Assembly: GCA_001931905.2 (NCBI GenBank) | Contig: MSJI02000953.1 | Span: 1 to 64,000, forward strand | From: Cladosporium sp. IMV 00045 | Lineage: Eukaryota > Ascomycota > Dothideomycetes > Cladosporiales > Cladosporiaceae | Direction of reading: 5' to 3' | DNA length: 64,000 nucleotides | Shown here: piece by piece, positions 32,594 through 44,422 of the stretch | Layout of the letters: each line of letters starts with the position of its first letter | Numbering within the stretch: position 1 is the first letter of the stretch | The notes under the pieces: generated by a model | Told to the model about the DNA's origin: nothing | What the model saw: the letters and a program-made list of their open reading frames with translations, nothing else | The model's database searches: none | Made by a program: the position numbers and the translations under genes

Positions 32594-34529
32594 CTACTTT
32601 TTCTCTCCATCGATTCTTCCACCATTAGTACGGATAGCAAGGCCAATGGCGATCGTTGAGCAAACAAAGCTAAATGCTGCTCGCATGGTTAGACATGTTC
32701 ATCGGTTGCCCAGTTCGCTTGGAGAATATACGTACCATTGACAGAGTGGAAGGCTTGAACATATGCTGGAACGAGCATACTGCGAATCGCCTTCTCGGCA
32801 GTTTGCATGTAGCTGATGTCTGCGAGAGCGCGCCGCATAATCTGTGTTTATGTATAAGCATTTCATTCTTCCATACAACAAACGTTCCGATCTCACCTCC
32901 TCACCACCAACAACACCGCCCAGAACTCTCCCCAAGCTTACTCTCAACATGTCTTGGAAGACGGCGCTACCGCTACTGACACCCGCAATCATCCCAGTGT
33001 TGAAGGCTAAGAACATGCCCGAAGTTGTGACGGCAAAATCCTCTTCATCCACTCCAGCTGCAAGACCGACAAATGCTGAGCTCGACAAAACACCCATCGC
33101 AAGTCCACCGGGAAAGATCAGAAGCGAAAGCCATGGAGAAGTATTACCGTCCCATGTCAGCCAGAGGGTAACCATGCACAAAGTTCCTATAACTGGCGAC
33201 AAGACAGTCAACGTCTTGAAGCGGCCGCTACGCTTGATCCAAAAGCCTGCGAAAAGACCTCCCAGCGTGTTGCCAGCGAACGCTGGAATAAGGTGAGCTC
33301 CGGCTTGCGATGTGGTTGCGGCAGCAGTGGCTTGGAAATACAAGGGAACTGTCACCATGAGGGCGTTCTGTGACGTCGTCTGGAAGAGGATGACGAGATA
33401 ATTCATGACCACGGCAGAATGGGTGAGGAGTCTCAGAGGAAAGATAGGTTCAGGTGCGCGCTTTGATGCAATGACAAAGATCACCGTCGAAGCCACAGCG
33501 CCACCGAGAAGCACGAAAATCCAGTGTGAAGCCCAAGGGATCCGACTGCCACCAAGATCGAGGACAAGACAAAGACATAGATGGCGGTACTCAAGAAAAG
33601 AGCACCAGTGAAGTCGATGCGCTTGAGTCTGCTCCAGGTTGATTGAGATCCGGTGCTACGTTGTGGGCTCGGAAGTCTGAGTGCAAGCGCAACCATCACA
33701 ATCGCGGCAGCAGTAGGGGGCACTTGGATCAAGAAAGCCCTATACACATAATCAGCAAAAAGAACAAAAAACGAGCAGAACTGAATTACCATCGCCAGCC
33801 CATGGCCTGCGTCAACCAACCACCGAGAAAGCCGCCACAGGTCCTGCCAGTAGTCTGCAGGATGTTAACATAGCTTCTCGTGGTAGCAACTTCATGCATA
33901 GGCACAATGTCCATGATAATAATCGCGACCAGCGAGCCCATACCTGCTCCACCAGCACCTTGAACAGCACGCCATGCAATCACCTCGCCCAAGGATCTAC
34001 CAAGCCCAGCACCTAGATTACCAACAGCAAACAAGGTATACGCGGTGAGAAGCATTGGCTTGCGGCCGTAGATGTCGCTCAGCTTGCCATAAACAGGCTG
34101 CACAGCACTCATGGCCAGGATGTAGGACGAGAGCAGCCATGAGCCTGAATCGAGGTCGCCAAAATCAGAGGCTACTTTGCCGTAAGTTGCGAGCACCAAA
34201 CTAGCGTCTGCATTGGAGATGAAGCATCCTAGGAGCAAGACTGATAGTGTTGCCCAAGGACTTTTCTTGCTGACTTCGATGGGCTCGCATTCGCCATATT
34301 TTGCATCACTGTCGTCTTGTGGAAGAAACTCGGCATCGCTGCGGCGCTGGAAAGGGCTGAGTCAGAACATTTGTGAAAATGGCGTGTCTCCATTGGTAGA
34401 ACATACACTTAGAGTCCTGTAGAGCGAGGAGTGGTCTTGATCGCCCAGTAACTTCGTGCGCTCTGTACCGAATAACTGTTCATCATCTTGCTCTTCGACC
34501 GTGGCGATGCTGTTAGATTTGAACGACAT
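32594..34529 (-). CDS. MFS transporter, 14-TM drug/basic amino acid type
   Basis: Five exons on the minus strand: 34529-34407, 34346-33790, 33739-32905, 32819-32736 and 32676-32594, with introns of 50-85 bp. The product is about 560 residues. Hydrophilic N-terminus (41 codons in exon 1), then the transporter: GKLSDIYGRKPMLL (the loop 2-3 signature), SYVNILQTTGRTCGGFLGG and APEPIFPLRLL. Family resembles the vacuolar basic amino acid and drug:H+ antiporter group. The C-terminus ends in a last membrane helix (FSFVCSTIAIGLAI) and a charged tail. In exon 3 near 33560-33563 the frame shifts by one base. Inserting a C into the CC of TCCTC joins FVLS to DLGGSRIPW, as expected for the family. Confidence 0.85.
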
Positions 34530-35280
34530 CAGGACGAATAATGGGCGTAGAGATGCGTCCGAGAATCTCTCGAAGAGATAAAGTCAATTATGTTAGGCTG
34601 TGAGATATAGGAAAAAGATTTTCGCCGTTCGGCCCTACGTGAGAGATGGTCCGACCAAAGCAATTCATTTGCGGCTACTCCACTGAGTACTATCGTGCTG
34701 CATATGCATGCAGCGTTAGTAGATGTCGTGCTTAGCATAGGTATAGCCGAACGGCCGAGGTGGCTGAACAGGTATCGTGAAAGGGAGGACTTGATATGAT
34801 AAGGCATCTCTACCACCAGTTATCCGAGGCACACACACACACACTTGAAAAGTGAACACTCTTCTTCCGAGCGTCAACATCTTCAGGTGTGCATGCAGTC
34901 GAAGATGAGAAGGAGTTGGTCGTTGCAGAAGCACGCGAAATCACGTCATTTCGGCTGAAGTGCCGTCTGAGTCGCAACATCAACCTACCTTCATGTAGCC
35001 GTCTTCCTTCTGGTTTTCTCCGCTCCATCTACTTTTGAGCCAAGACATCACATCGTTTTACAGATCAAGCGATACTCATTGGGATCGAGAAATGTTGGAC
35101 GACGATGTGACCCTGTGCGGCGAGAAGAATCCGCCGAGTCGCGCTCTCACTACCAGGTCTGCAATGAGCAATTTCCAAAATGTTGAGCAGAACATCAAGA
35201 CGCAAATGGAAGCCCTATTTGCTAAGATTATTAGACTGAGATTTCGACATCTGACACCATATATGCTACCCTCAATCCTT
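34530..35280. other. Intergenic, no gene seen
   Basis: 750 bp upstream of the MFS gene and downstream of the dioxygenase gene; both flanking genes are on the minus strand. A GCATATGCATGC palindrome-like stretch lies near 34700. An ACACAC run lies at about 34830-34843. No gene seen. Confidence 0.4.
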
Positions 35281-36478
35281 TCACGAAGCTTCAGGAGCTT
35301 GCTGAGCCAGAGCCTCTCGTCTCCCAACGCTTTGTGGATCCAGATACGGCCTCTCGCCCAGACTAACAGCCCTTTGACCAGTACGGGGCCCATCATAATC
35401 ATATGTTGCAGTGTGATACACCGAGCGATTGTCCCAGATGGCAAGATCATTCGGGTTGGCCCATCTGTGTCGAACTTGGAGATCGTGGTCTGATATGCCA
35501 TTAGCAAAAATGCGATCTGGAGCAGGGATAGGATATGCACTTACTCTCGACTATGAGTTGGGTGAACCAACTCAAGAGATGGTCACTCTCTGCCTGGGTG
35601 ACCTCGTTGATGCGCTTGGCATGGTGCCCAACGGCGTACACGCTTTTCCATCCCGTGACCGGATTGGTCCTGATCACAGGGTGAATGGCCTTCAGGTCTG
35701 TACCGACATTCTCTGGCGCACCGCGTTCGTCACTATACAGCTGAAAGTTGTTCTTCTCCGCGCTCTCGTTGAAGATCGGCTGGGCGTACGTTCCAGTAAG
35801 ACCTTCGAGAAACTGCTGGTATGCGGGCGACAAGCGATCATAGACCTCGTAACCTGACGCCCAAAGCGTGTCACCGCCGGTCTTCGGCAGCTCGGTCAAT
35901 CGAAGGATGGCGTAGTCGCTTGGAATGGGCTCAAAAGTGATGTCACTGTGCCAGCCCTCCTTGCTGCTTTGCTTCTTGTCTCTGGCAAAGCGTTCGGCAT
36001 ACAGCTTCTTGGCTTGCTCAGAGCTGATCACAGAGATCTCATCATCTTTGCCGCCAAGAGTGCGACCACTGTTGGAGACAGGATGAATGTGAAGCTTGGA
36101 AGTACTGGGCTTGCCGGAGAGCTCGCCCAAACGCTGTGCCAATTTCTTCTGGAGATCATTGTCGAGGTCATCTTGTTTGCGGAAGAAGACGACGCCACGC
36201 TGGGACACTGATATTTATTAGCAAAGCAACACAAATCTAGACTTGAGCGCATTCTAACCAGTGATGGCAAGATCCTTCAACAGCTCGTCAGAGTGAGGAG
36301 CCTCCAACCAATCCTTCAGATTGGCCGTGGGAAATTCCTTTCCGATAATTGGAGTCACATCGAACGATTCAAACTGATCGAGAGCACCTTGAAGCTGAAG
36401 CGGCTCTTTGTGCTGTGAGCTGCTAGACTTCACAGTCTCGGTACTGAACTCTGGTGCTTGGATGGTGGTAGTCGACAT
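35281..36478 (-). CDS. TauD/TfdA alpha-ketoglutarate dioxygenase (sulfonate type)
   Basis: Three exons: 36478-36259, 36207-35545 and 35489-35281, 363 residues, intact. Fe(II)/2-oxoglutarate dioxygenase of the TauD family that includes yeast Jlp1, which releases sulfite from sulfonates. Iron ligands are visible: the H-x-D of EGWHSDITFEP (His160, Asp162) and the distal His in DNRSVYHTATYDY (about His320). The 2-oxoglutarate-binding Arg lies in GPRTGQRAVSLGERPYL. The N-terminal region has the usual SQRGVVFFRKQ and GKPSTSKLHIHPV. It is divergent from a Dal5-type transporter 880 bp away, which supports a joint role in uptake and use of organic sulfur. The exact substrate (taurine, other sulfonates) cannot be read from sequence. 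Confidence 0.92.
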
Positions 36479-37358
36479 TTGTAAGGCGAAAAGAAGATTC
36501 GAAACGTTTGATCAATGACGATAATCGCTTTCAGAGAAGTCACTCAAGGAGTCTTCGCGTTCTCAAGACTTGAAGAAAAACCAAAAAATCCGACGAGTGA
36601 TCAAGTCGGTTCTTTAACACTACTTAATCATAATCAATTAATGTATCGATATGGTCAATTGCAACTTTATAGCCCTGATCTGAACGACTTTCAATCTGTA
36701 ATGGCGTGCTTGCGAAGCTATATTGACTGCTTCACAGCTTCCTTCTTCGGTCCTGCAATTCAAGTCGCAATCAGCCACGTACATGACACAAGATGGGTGA
36801 CATGAAAGCTATGTAGACGAAACCTCTTCTGTGATTGGAACATTACTGCTGTAATCTGAATGCTAACATTGGTGTTCAGAATCACGCCATAAGCTCACGC
36901 GACGGTCTCTGTCGCGGGTATCAGAGCAAGTGACGGCAAGAAAGTGGCTCTCCCGACATCAAACGATGCTTCCAATATGCCGAGAGCGTCACTCGTCTTT
37001 CAAAGAGCGAAGACACTCTGAGAATAATCAATGTAAGGACACTCAGCTCTCTCCAGCAAACACTCGTTAAGCCGACCGCCTATACATACTTGCCGGAAGC
37101 CGTGATATACGAACGAGGCCCCATTCAATAAACAGTGATGGCATATTGCGTGCTTTAATCCACATTATCCCCTTCGCACCTCTCTGTCCTTATCTCCCGC
37201 TACAAGGTTGTCACGCAAACGAGACACATTAGCGCATCTTGCACCATCGCGACAGAGCGCCACACAAGCATGAAGATGCCTATGTAAACCATGAAGACAA
37301 GCACTTCCCGGGTCATGGCATGCTCGCGACTCAATTAGTCTAGCCTCGTTCACACCTC
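36479..37358. promoter_or_regulatory. Divergent promoter, dioxygenase / transporter
   Basis: 880 bp shared upstream region, AT-rich near 36610-36660. I looked for a CYS3/MetR-like site (ATGRYRYCAT). I found only an imperfect ATGGGTGACAT near 36791, so sulfur control is not shown by the sequence. Confidence 0.4.
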
Positions 37359-39377
37359 ATGGCGTCCTTCAAAGACATCTCCGCGGCAAAACCGGCCGTC
37401 ACCACCACCGTCGCCCAAGCAGTCGAGCCAACCGTTGCTGGCATCCATCCGAGAGACGATGTGAAGACCGACTTCACACACGACACCAGTAGTCATGATG
37501 GATCCACACCACCTGAGTCGATCATTGATGAGAAGAATCCTTTCTCCGACCCCAATGTCGCCAAATACTACAAAGAGCTGTATGAGAATGCCAACTACGA
37601 GTGTCGAGATGCATTCGACCCGGAGTTGGAATGGACACCTGCCGAGGAGAAGAGGCTTGTCAGGAAGCTAGACGTCCGTGTATGCGCCTTTGCTTGTTTC
37701 GCATTCTTTGCTTTGCAAGTGGACAGAGGCAACCTGGCGCAGGCCGTTAGTGACAATTTGCTTAACGACCTGGGCTTGACAACCGATGATTACAATACCG
37801 GTACGCCGCACAACACACGACATGGCATTAACCTCGCTAACTCTTGCAGGCAATACTATCTTTCGAGTTTCATTCCTGCTGGCAGAGATTCCAAGCCAGT
37901 TGATTTCGAAGAAGCTTGGCCCGGATAGATGGATTCCTAGTAAGCCCCTTGAGATCCTTGATATTTTGAAATGATGGGCTAACTGAGACGACATTAGTGC
38001 AAATGATCGCTTGGTCGATCGTGGCAGCTTCGCAAGCTGCCTTGTCAGGCAAAGGGTCATTCTTCGCCTGTCGAGCTCTCATCGGTATGCTCGAAGGAGG
38101 GTTCATCCCGGACTTGATTCTTTGGCTGTCATATTTTTACACGAGCAAAGAGCTGCCCATCCGTCTCTCGTTCTTCTGGACCGCTCTGGATGGAACGCAG
38201 ATCATTACTGCTATTCTCGCCTTTGGCCTGCTTCACATGAGAGGTGTTCACGGTCTTGCGGGTTGGAGATGGTAAGAGTCGAAGGGTTCTTGATTTGCTC
38301 AGATGCTGATAGATTATAGGCTTTTCCTGATTGAAGGCCTCATCACGTTAGCCGTGGGAGTCTCAGCCATCTTCCTCATGCCTTCATCAGCAGTTGCCAC
38401 GAAGACGTGGTTTCGGCCCAATGGGTGGTTCAATGATCGAGAAGTCGGTATCGTCGTCAACAGGGTGCTCCGGGATGATCCAACGAAAGGGGATATGAAC
38501 AATCGCAAAGGGATCACGCCGATGAAACTCCTGAAATCACTCAGTGATTACGACCTATTGCCTGTGCGTCAGAGGATTCCACATGTTGCAAAAACTCCTG
38601 CTGACACCTCTCGCAGATCTATGCCCTCGGTCTGACCTGCTTCATCCCAATGAATACCGTACAGACTTACCTCACACTTTCCTTGAGACAACTCGGATTC
38701 AGCACGGTATGCCAGGCCTGAAACTACTTGAAGAATCTAAAACTGACACAACTTCCACCAGTTCCACACCAACTTGCTAGTCATTCCCTCGCAGAGTGTA
38801 GCAATTCTCAACTTACTACTACTCACCTGGCTGAGCGAAAGGTTCGGCGAGCGCTTGCTCATCGGAATGGTCCAAGACATCTGGTAAGGGAAAATCTCCA
38901 AAGACTGCTTCAATGGAGCTAACACCTAACAGGGTACTGCCATGCATCATCGCTCTGCGCACCTGGGCAGGAGCATCAACAGACAACTGGGGCACATTTG
39001 CCCTCCTCACGGTCCTGCTAAGCTACCCATACTGCCACGCAATCCTCGTCGCCCTCGCCTCCCGCAACTCTGGCGGTGTTCGTAATCGATCCGTCTCCGC
39101 TGCATGCTACAACATGTCCGTGCAGCTGGGCAGTGTCATCGGAGCGAACATCTATCGCGAGGATGACAAACCGCGTTACCTCCGCGGAAATAGCGTGCTG
39201 ATCGGAATCAACCTCCTTGCTATTTCGCTGTTTGTGTTCGCGAAAATATACTATATCCTGAGAAACAGGTCGAGGGAAAAGCGCTGGAACGCAATGAGCG
39301 CGGAGCAGAAGGCTGAGTACTTGGAGACGACAACGGATGAGGGGAATAAGAGGTTGGATTTCCGATTCGCTCACTGA
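37359..39377 (+). CDS. MFS anion:cation symporter (Dal5 / Yct1 type)
   Basis: Seven exons: 37359-37800, 37850-37939, 37998-38271, 38320-38563, 38617-38706, 38762-38883 and 38933-39377; phases add up to an intact 568-residue protein. Long acidic cytosolic N-terminus, then [41 protein letters not shown] and [20 protein letters not shown]. These are hallmarks of the allantoate permease family of yeast Dal5, Tna1 and Yct1. The C-terminal half retains [30 protein letters not shown] and [14 protein letters not shown]. The family imports carboxylates, cysteine, vitamins and similar organic anions. Head-to-head pairing with a sulfonate-type dioxygenase points to sulfonate, taurine or cysteine uptake; this is inference. 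Confidence 0.9.
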
Positions 39378-39572
39378 TTGTCGACGGATCGAAAAGCATA
39401 ATGTTCCCCAATTTGCTTGGGAAACATTGCTGAGAAAAATCGAGTAGTAATCAAAGCTCGTACCGAGTAGGTCGAGCTCGACTGCTTTTCTCTGAGCAAA
39501 GGGTTGAATATAAACTCCCGGCGCATGCAAACAACGGCAGACATGAGGCTACCGTGCAGCTTGACACAAAAA

Positions 39573-40445
39573 TCACATACTCGCCGAAAGAGCAGCCATC
39601 CACCAAAAAGTAAACCACCTATGGCTCTCAGGCAAGTCGCTAGAGCGATATGATCCCTTCTTCCAAGAGCGAGTGATAACTCCAATTGCCGACATGATGA
39701 TAAGAGCCTGCTCAAGCTCGTTCCGGGGCGATTCCTGCCACCGAACGTTCGTAACCCCCTTACCCTTCCTGTTCACCGTCAAAACCGCAATAGTCTCAAT
39801 TCCACCAGCAGACAAGTCGTAAACAATCGGTGTGACATCTTTGGAAGGATTCCTGTTCCGCCATTCATATTCTCGCATGAAACCGGAAACATCGCTCTTG
39901 AACGAGAAGCTGCTTGGGTGCGGATAGCCCACGCGGGCTTTGACATCGCTGAAAGCAAAGCCGTTTGCATCTCTACCAGAAGGCCCTGCTTTACCTTCTT
40001 CGCCGGCTCCGAAGTAAAGTCGAAAAGCGTTGTGTGAGAAGGGGAACGTCAAGTACCCCAACGGCGTATTTTTCGTCGAAGCACCAGCATAGATCCAAAT
40101 TTGCGAGTCTTTGCCTGGTGAAAAGCAATACCGATCAACACCATCTGATTGAACGAAGACGCTCGAGCTCCAGGTATGGCGTCGTATGAAGTGGTGAATT
40201 ACGGGTTTGGATGATGAAGCCGCTTCTGAATAAGTGGGAGGAGCTTCGACGTTGTTGACAGCTTGCTTGCCTTTTCCTTTCGATGAAGCTTCTTCGTTCT
40301 GTGATGTTTCTTCACATCGCTGCTCAAGGTTTCTCCAGGCGCAGCTTCTGCGCTATACGCTGGTGCTTCCTCCGCGCCATCTTCCGACCTTTGCTCTGGA
40401 GCATCCTCTGAAACATTTTCGGGACGTTTCCTAGCCTTCACCCTT
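39573..40445 (-). CDS. PPxY protein, possible tubby/LURP-like domain, frame broken
   Basis: Coding runs in two frames. The N-terminal part (about 40441-40265) is charged and low-complexity: RPENVSEDAPEQRSEDG, KKHHRTKKLHRKEK. It changes frame at about 40261-40266, where one extra A restores KASK-AVNNVEAPPTYSEAA. The second part continues through VIHHFIRRHTWSSS to about residue 290. It has alternating hydrophobic strands, YEWRN and ETIAVLTV, and a final helix with ELEQALIIMSAIGVITRSWKK, which resembles fungal LURP/tubby C-terminal-like proteins. PPTY is a PPxY motif, the ligand of WW domains such as those of Rsp5. No ATG lies in frame at the 5' end; an ATG at about 40452 would connect if the CCC at 40443-40445 were one base shorter. 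Function unknown. Confidence 0.5.
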
Positions 40446-40452
40446 CATGATA

Positions 40453-41681
40453 AGATCACCGACCGACCAGACAGCCTAACGGAATCTGGTTGTTCTCAAG
40501 AGGGAGAAAGTGGCGTCTGGAAGTTTTTTCTCCAGCTTGTTATACGGTCAGTCTCAGCATGTAGCGTGCCAGCGCAGTATAGAAGCAAAGTAACGATGTC
40601 AAGATCAGGCAATTCTGTCAGCAAAAAAACCTGTTGTAGAAACGATCGTGCACTAGTGTCATCCTGCTCGTAAGCTTGGATTCTTCAATCCTTCAAAGGA
40701 AACGAGTAAGGGCGTAGCCCTCTCCATCGACAAGCTGGAGGCAGGTATTTTCCGAGGTCACCATCAGTCTTCTTGAATCAATCGAAGCTTGATGTGTGTT
40801 GGATGGAGCAATGAAGTGCAAGAATGACCGACTCCAGATCAGACTGACTCCTTGGATTGTTGAGTATCAGGCCATTGGAGCCCAGGCTGCCTTCTACAAC
40901 AGGTTGTACGTCAGCAGCCAAAATCCCCAGAGGAGCAAGTGCACACGCCGAGGCCGCCCCGACGCACAGTCTCCAAAGAATCCACTTCTCCACTAGACTC
41001 TTCGGTATCGGACCCTTAAGAGATAGACGAACGCCGGTTGTATGCGCGTAAAGTACACACTTGGATGTTCGTGTGAGCGTGAGAGAGACTGTATAGCACC
41101 AAGCGACCCAACAGTTTGGTGCAGTAAGCAAAGTCCACTTAAGGTTCGTAAGGCAAGAACGACTGGTAAGTGAAGCGGTTGATCACGTGATTTTCATCAG
41201 CAAAGCACACTACTGCCAGCATACCGCCTGGGTCAGCAGCGTAAGCTTGGACAAGCGATGTTGTCGTCGGCCTCAGAACAGTCCATGGTACACTTCCTGG
41301 TGAACAACCTTTTCATGTGTATATCCAGCGCTAGAGCAGACCATTTACGAGTCATCCAGACATTCGCCGTGTTCGGAACAAGACTTTCCGCAGTTCTTCG
41401 CAGAGCAGAGTAGACCGAGAAAAAAATGTCTGGTAGTCACAGGTGTTGTTGCAGCTATCAGGGCGGATGACTGGCCAGATGACTGACCGCACTCCAGACT
41501 TTCTTCTTAGTGTGGCCGGTCTCGCTGGACAACCAATGCGTCCAAGCGCGCCGCGGCGCCGGCCTCGGACTTTCTGAGTCTGGAGAAAAGCTCACCTTTA
41601 CCTCTCCTGCCATTGCTCACATTCGAAACCACCTCTTCCTCCCATCCATCCTCATCCATCTCCCCTCTACACATCCCAGAA
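40453..41681. other. Intergenic, ILV5 upstream region
   Basis: 1.2 kb divergent gap. Short ORFs without support. The last 100 bases before ILV5 are pyrimidine-rich (repeats of CATCCATCCTC type, about 41640-41675), as is common upstream of highly expressed fungal genes. Confidence 0.45.
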
Positions 41682-43068
41682 ATGGCTTCCCGCACCGCCA
41701 GCAGAGCTCTCCGCAGCTCCCTGAGACAGACCGTCAAGGCCCCGGCCGTCCAGCAGAGGACTTTCGTCTCCGCCGTCAACGCCGCCGCCAGGCCTGCTCT
41801 CGCCCAGGCCCCCAAGGCCGCCGCTCCTTTCGTCCAGCAGCGCGGTGTCAAGACCGTCGACTTCGCCGGCCACAAGGAGGATGTCTACGGTATGCATTGG
41901 AGCGAAATGCGCGGGTGAAAGAATCCAATGGCTGACAGATTGCGACAGAGCGCGCCGACTGGCCCCGTGAGAAGCTTCTTGTAAGTCAAAAACACACCAT
42001 TGGCATCTACGCGAAAGAAATCCGCTAACAATTCATCAGGAGTACTTCAAGAACGACACCCTCGCCCTCATTGGCTACGGCTCCCAGGGCCACGGCCAGG
42101 GCCTCAACCTCCGCGACAACGGCCTGAACGTCATTGTCGGTGTCCGCAAGGACGGCGCTAGCTGGAAGGAGGCCGTCCAGGATGGCTGGCAGCCCGGCGT
42201 CAACCTTTTCGAGGTTGACGAGGCTGTCCAGAAGGGTTCCATTGTCATGAACCTCCTCAGTGATGCCGCCCAGAAGGAGACCTGGTCCCGCCTGAAGCCC
42301 ATGATCACCAAGGGCAAGGTAAGAAGCAAGCGCATATCCCAAACTTATCAACTTGTTCTCTAACACGTATTACAGACCCTCTACTTCTCCCACGGTTTCT
42401 CCCCCGTCTTCAAGGACCGCACCAACGTCGAGGTTCCCTCTGACGTCGACGTCATCCTCGTCGCCCCCAAGGGCTCTGGCCGCACCGTTCGCTCTCTTTT
42501 CAAGGAGGGCCGTGGTATCAACAGCTCCGTCGCCGTCTACCAGGACGTCACCGGCAAGGCCCTCGAGAAGGCCGTCGCCATGGGTGTTGCCGTCGGCTCC
42601 GGCTACCTCTACGAGACCACCTTCGAGAAGGAGGTCTACTCTGACCTTTACGGTGAGCGTGGCTGCCTGATGGGCGGTATCCACGGTATGTTCCTCGCTC
42701 AGTACGAGGTCCTCCGCGAGAACGGCCACACCCCCAGCGAGGCTTTCAACGAGACTGTCGAGGAGGCCACCCAGTCCCTCTACCCTCTGATCGGCAAGAA
42801 CGGCATGGACTACATGTACGAGGCCTGCTCCACCACCGCCCGCCGCGGTGCCATCGACTGGTCCAAGCGCTTCAAGGAGAACCTCAAGCCCCTCTTCGAG
42901 GAGCTCTACGAGTCCACCCGTAACGGCACCGAGACTCAGCGCACCCTCGACTACGCTGGCCGCCCCGACTACCGCCAGGCTTTCGAGAAGGAGATGGAGG
43001 AGATCCGCAACCTCGAGATCTGGCGCGCCGGCAAGGCCGTCCGCTCTCTGCGTCCCGAGAACGCCTAA
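41682..43068 (+). CDS. ILV5: Ketol-acid reductoisomerase, mitochondrial
   Basis: Four exons: 41682-41889, 41949-41980 (32 bp), 42040-42318 and 42376-43068; 403 residues. Second common step of isoleucine and valine synthesis: NADPH-dependent isomeroreduction of acetolactate in the mitochondrial matrix. Residues 1-55 form a presequence rich in Arg, Ala and Gln. The nucleotide-binding fold shows LALIGYGSQGHGQGLNLRD, and FSHGFSPVFKD follows. The knotted C-terminal domain has SDLYGERGCLMGGIHGMF with the metal-binding acidic residues and STTARRGAIDW. The coding sequence is strongly biased to C- and G-ending codons (CTC, GTC, AAG), far more than its neighbours, which indicates high expression. No frame break. 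Confidence 0.97.
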
Positions 43069-43437
43069 ATCTGATATCGCAGATTGGTGTTTGCAGACGC
43101 GGCCTCGGGGGTCCCCTCCTCGAGGCTTCTCTATGATGGAAGAGAAAAAAGGCAACGGTTACAACGGTACAGCGCAATATGGAACCATTGTCCGCGATGA
43201 TTAGCGCTGGCCGCAAAAAAGTCTTGAATTACCATATGCGTTGGCCGGCGGAGTAGTAGGCTCAGGAACTTTTCGATCTTTTTATGGCTTGTGTACGAGG
43301 ATACCTTACAAGCTAGTGTAGCATATATTGGAACTGTACGGACAATGGCTGCTTCATTTTAATACCTTACAGCTGTCTCGCTGTCAATGATTCTCTCAGA
43401 TTTACGACTTTAAGGAAACCACTGAGAATAGTGTAAT

Positions 43438-43469
<32 letters not shown>

Positions 43470-44422
43470 TCGCCGACGCACTGGATCCGATACTACGGAG
43501 TTCAATGTCCATCTGGAGCACAGGGAGTAGCAGACGTCCAGCTGACTTCAAAAATATTCCAATGGAACTAGCCGGTAATTATCAGGCGCTACGGTAACTC
43601 TAACCAAACTTCCAGATAGGCTTGCAACCGTGCACCTACCATTGGCTCTTGTTGGAGCGACACTTCGAGCCTTTGATCGGTGCCGTGTTGGCGATCCACT
43701 GCCACTGGCAAATTCTTGCCCGCCGATGCTTTGCGATAGGCAGAATGCAGAAAATGTGAGGTGTCATAGGGCTCGCCATATAATCACAGTCTGAGAACAA
43801 AGAGACGATCTTCCACGTGATGGAAAGACTATCAATATGCGCCCGCCAGCCGCAGGCAATGACAGCCAATCCTTCTTTGCACGTTGTGTGGCAGAGGAGC
43901 ACAGCAGGTATGTGACGAGCCGGCCACACTCCGTAAATCTAGAACACCCGTTTTGGCGTTCGTAAGTCTTCTCATCTCTCTAATTGCCCGTTTCTCCTTT
44001 TTCACAGTAATTCGTTCAGTCTGCGCTCACTTCGCTTGCGGAGAAACAAATTACGGAATCCAGTGGTCAGACTGCCAAAAGGTCCGCCTCGCGAACTATA
44101 GCGCCGCGGACAAGGCTCCGGCTGACTGGCTCAGCTATACCGGCCTGGCAACCCTGGTACTTCCATGTCTTTAGTTCTTCAAGAGGGGAGCTTGAGGTGT
44201 CTGTGACCTCATTTTTATCGCTGACGATTTGATCTTTGCTGGTTTTTGCTTGTGGAAATCTGCACTTTCCCTCTTCACCAGCTCGTGTGTGATACACTCA
44301 ACTTTCACCGTGAATCTCGATTCGGAAAGCGTGTCTGCGATAGCGAGATAACGACGGCTGCACGCGAAATATTTCTGCATCTCAGCGGTTCAATACGATA
44401 AGGTCACAGACGCCACTTCGAC
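43069..44422. other. Intergenic with trinucleotide repeat
   Basis: 1.35 kb between two plus-strand genes. Holds the ILV5 3' region, the microsatellite at 43438-43466 and no supported gene. Confidence 0.45.
43438..43466. repeat. (TGC)n microsatellite
   Basis: Nine perfect TGC units plus TG, then TTG. Non-coding here. A likely polymorphic locus between strains. Confidence 0.95.

Noticed and set aside
36791..36801. CYS3/MetR binding site in the TauD/Dal5 promoter
   Set aside because: The best match has one extra base relative to ATGRYRYCAT; not good enough to call.
42370..43155. 261-codon minus-strand ORF
   Set aside because: Antisense shadow of ILV5 exon 4, produced by its strong codon bias.
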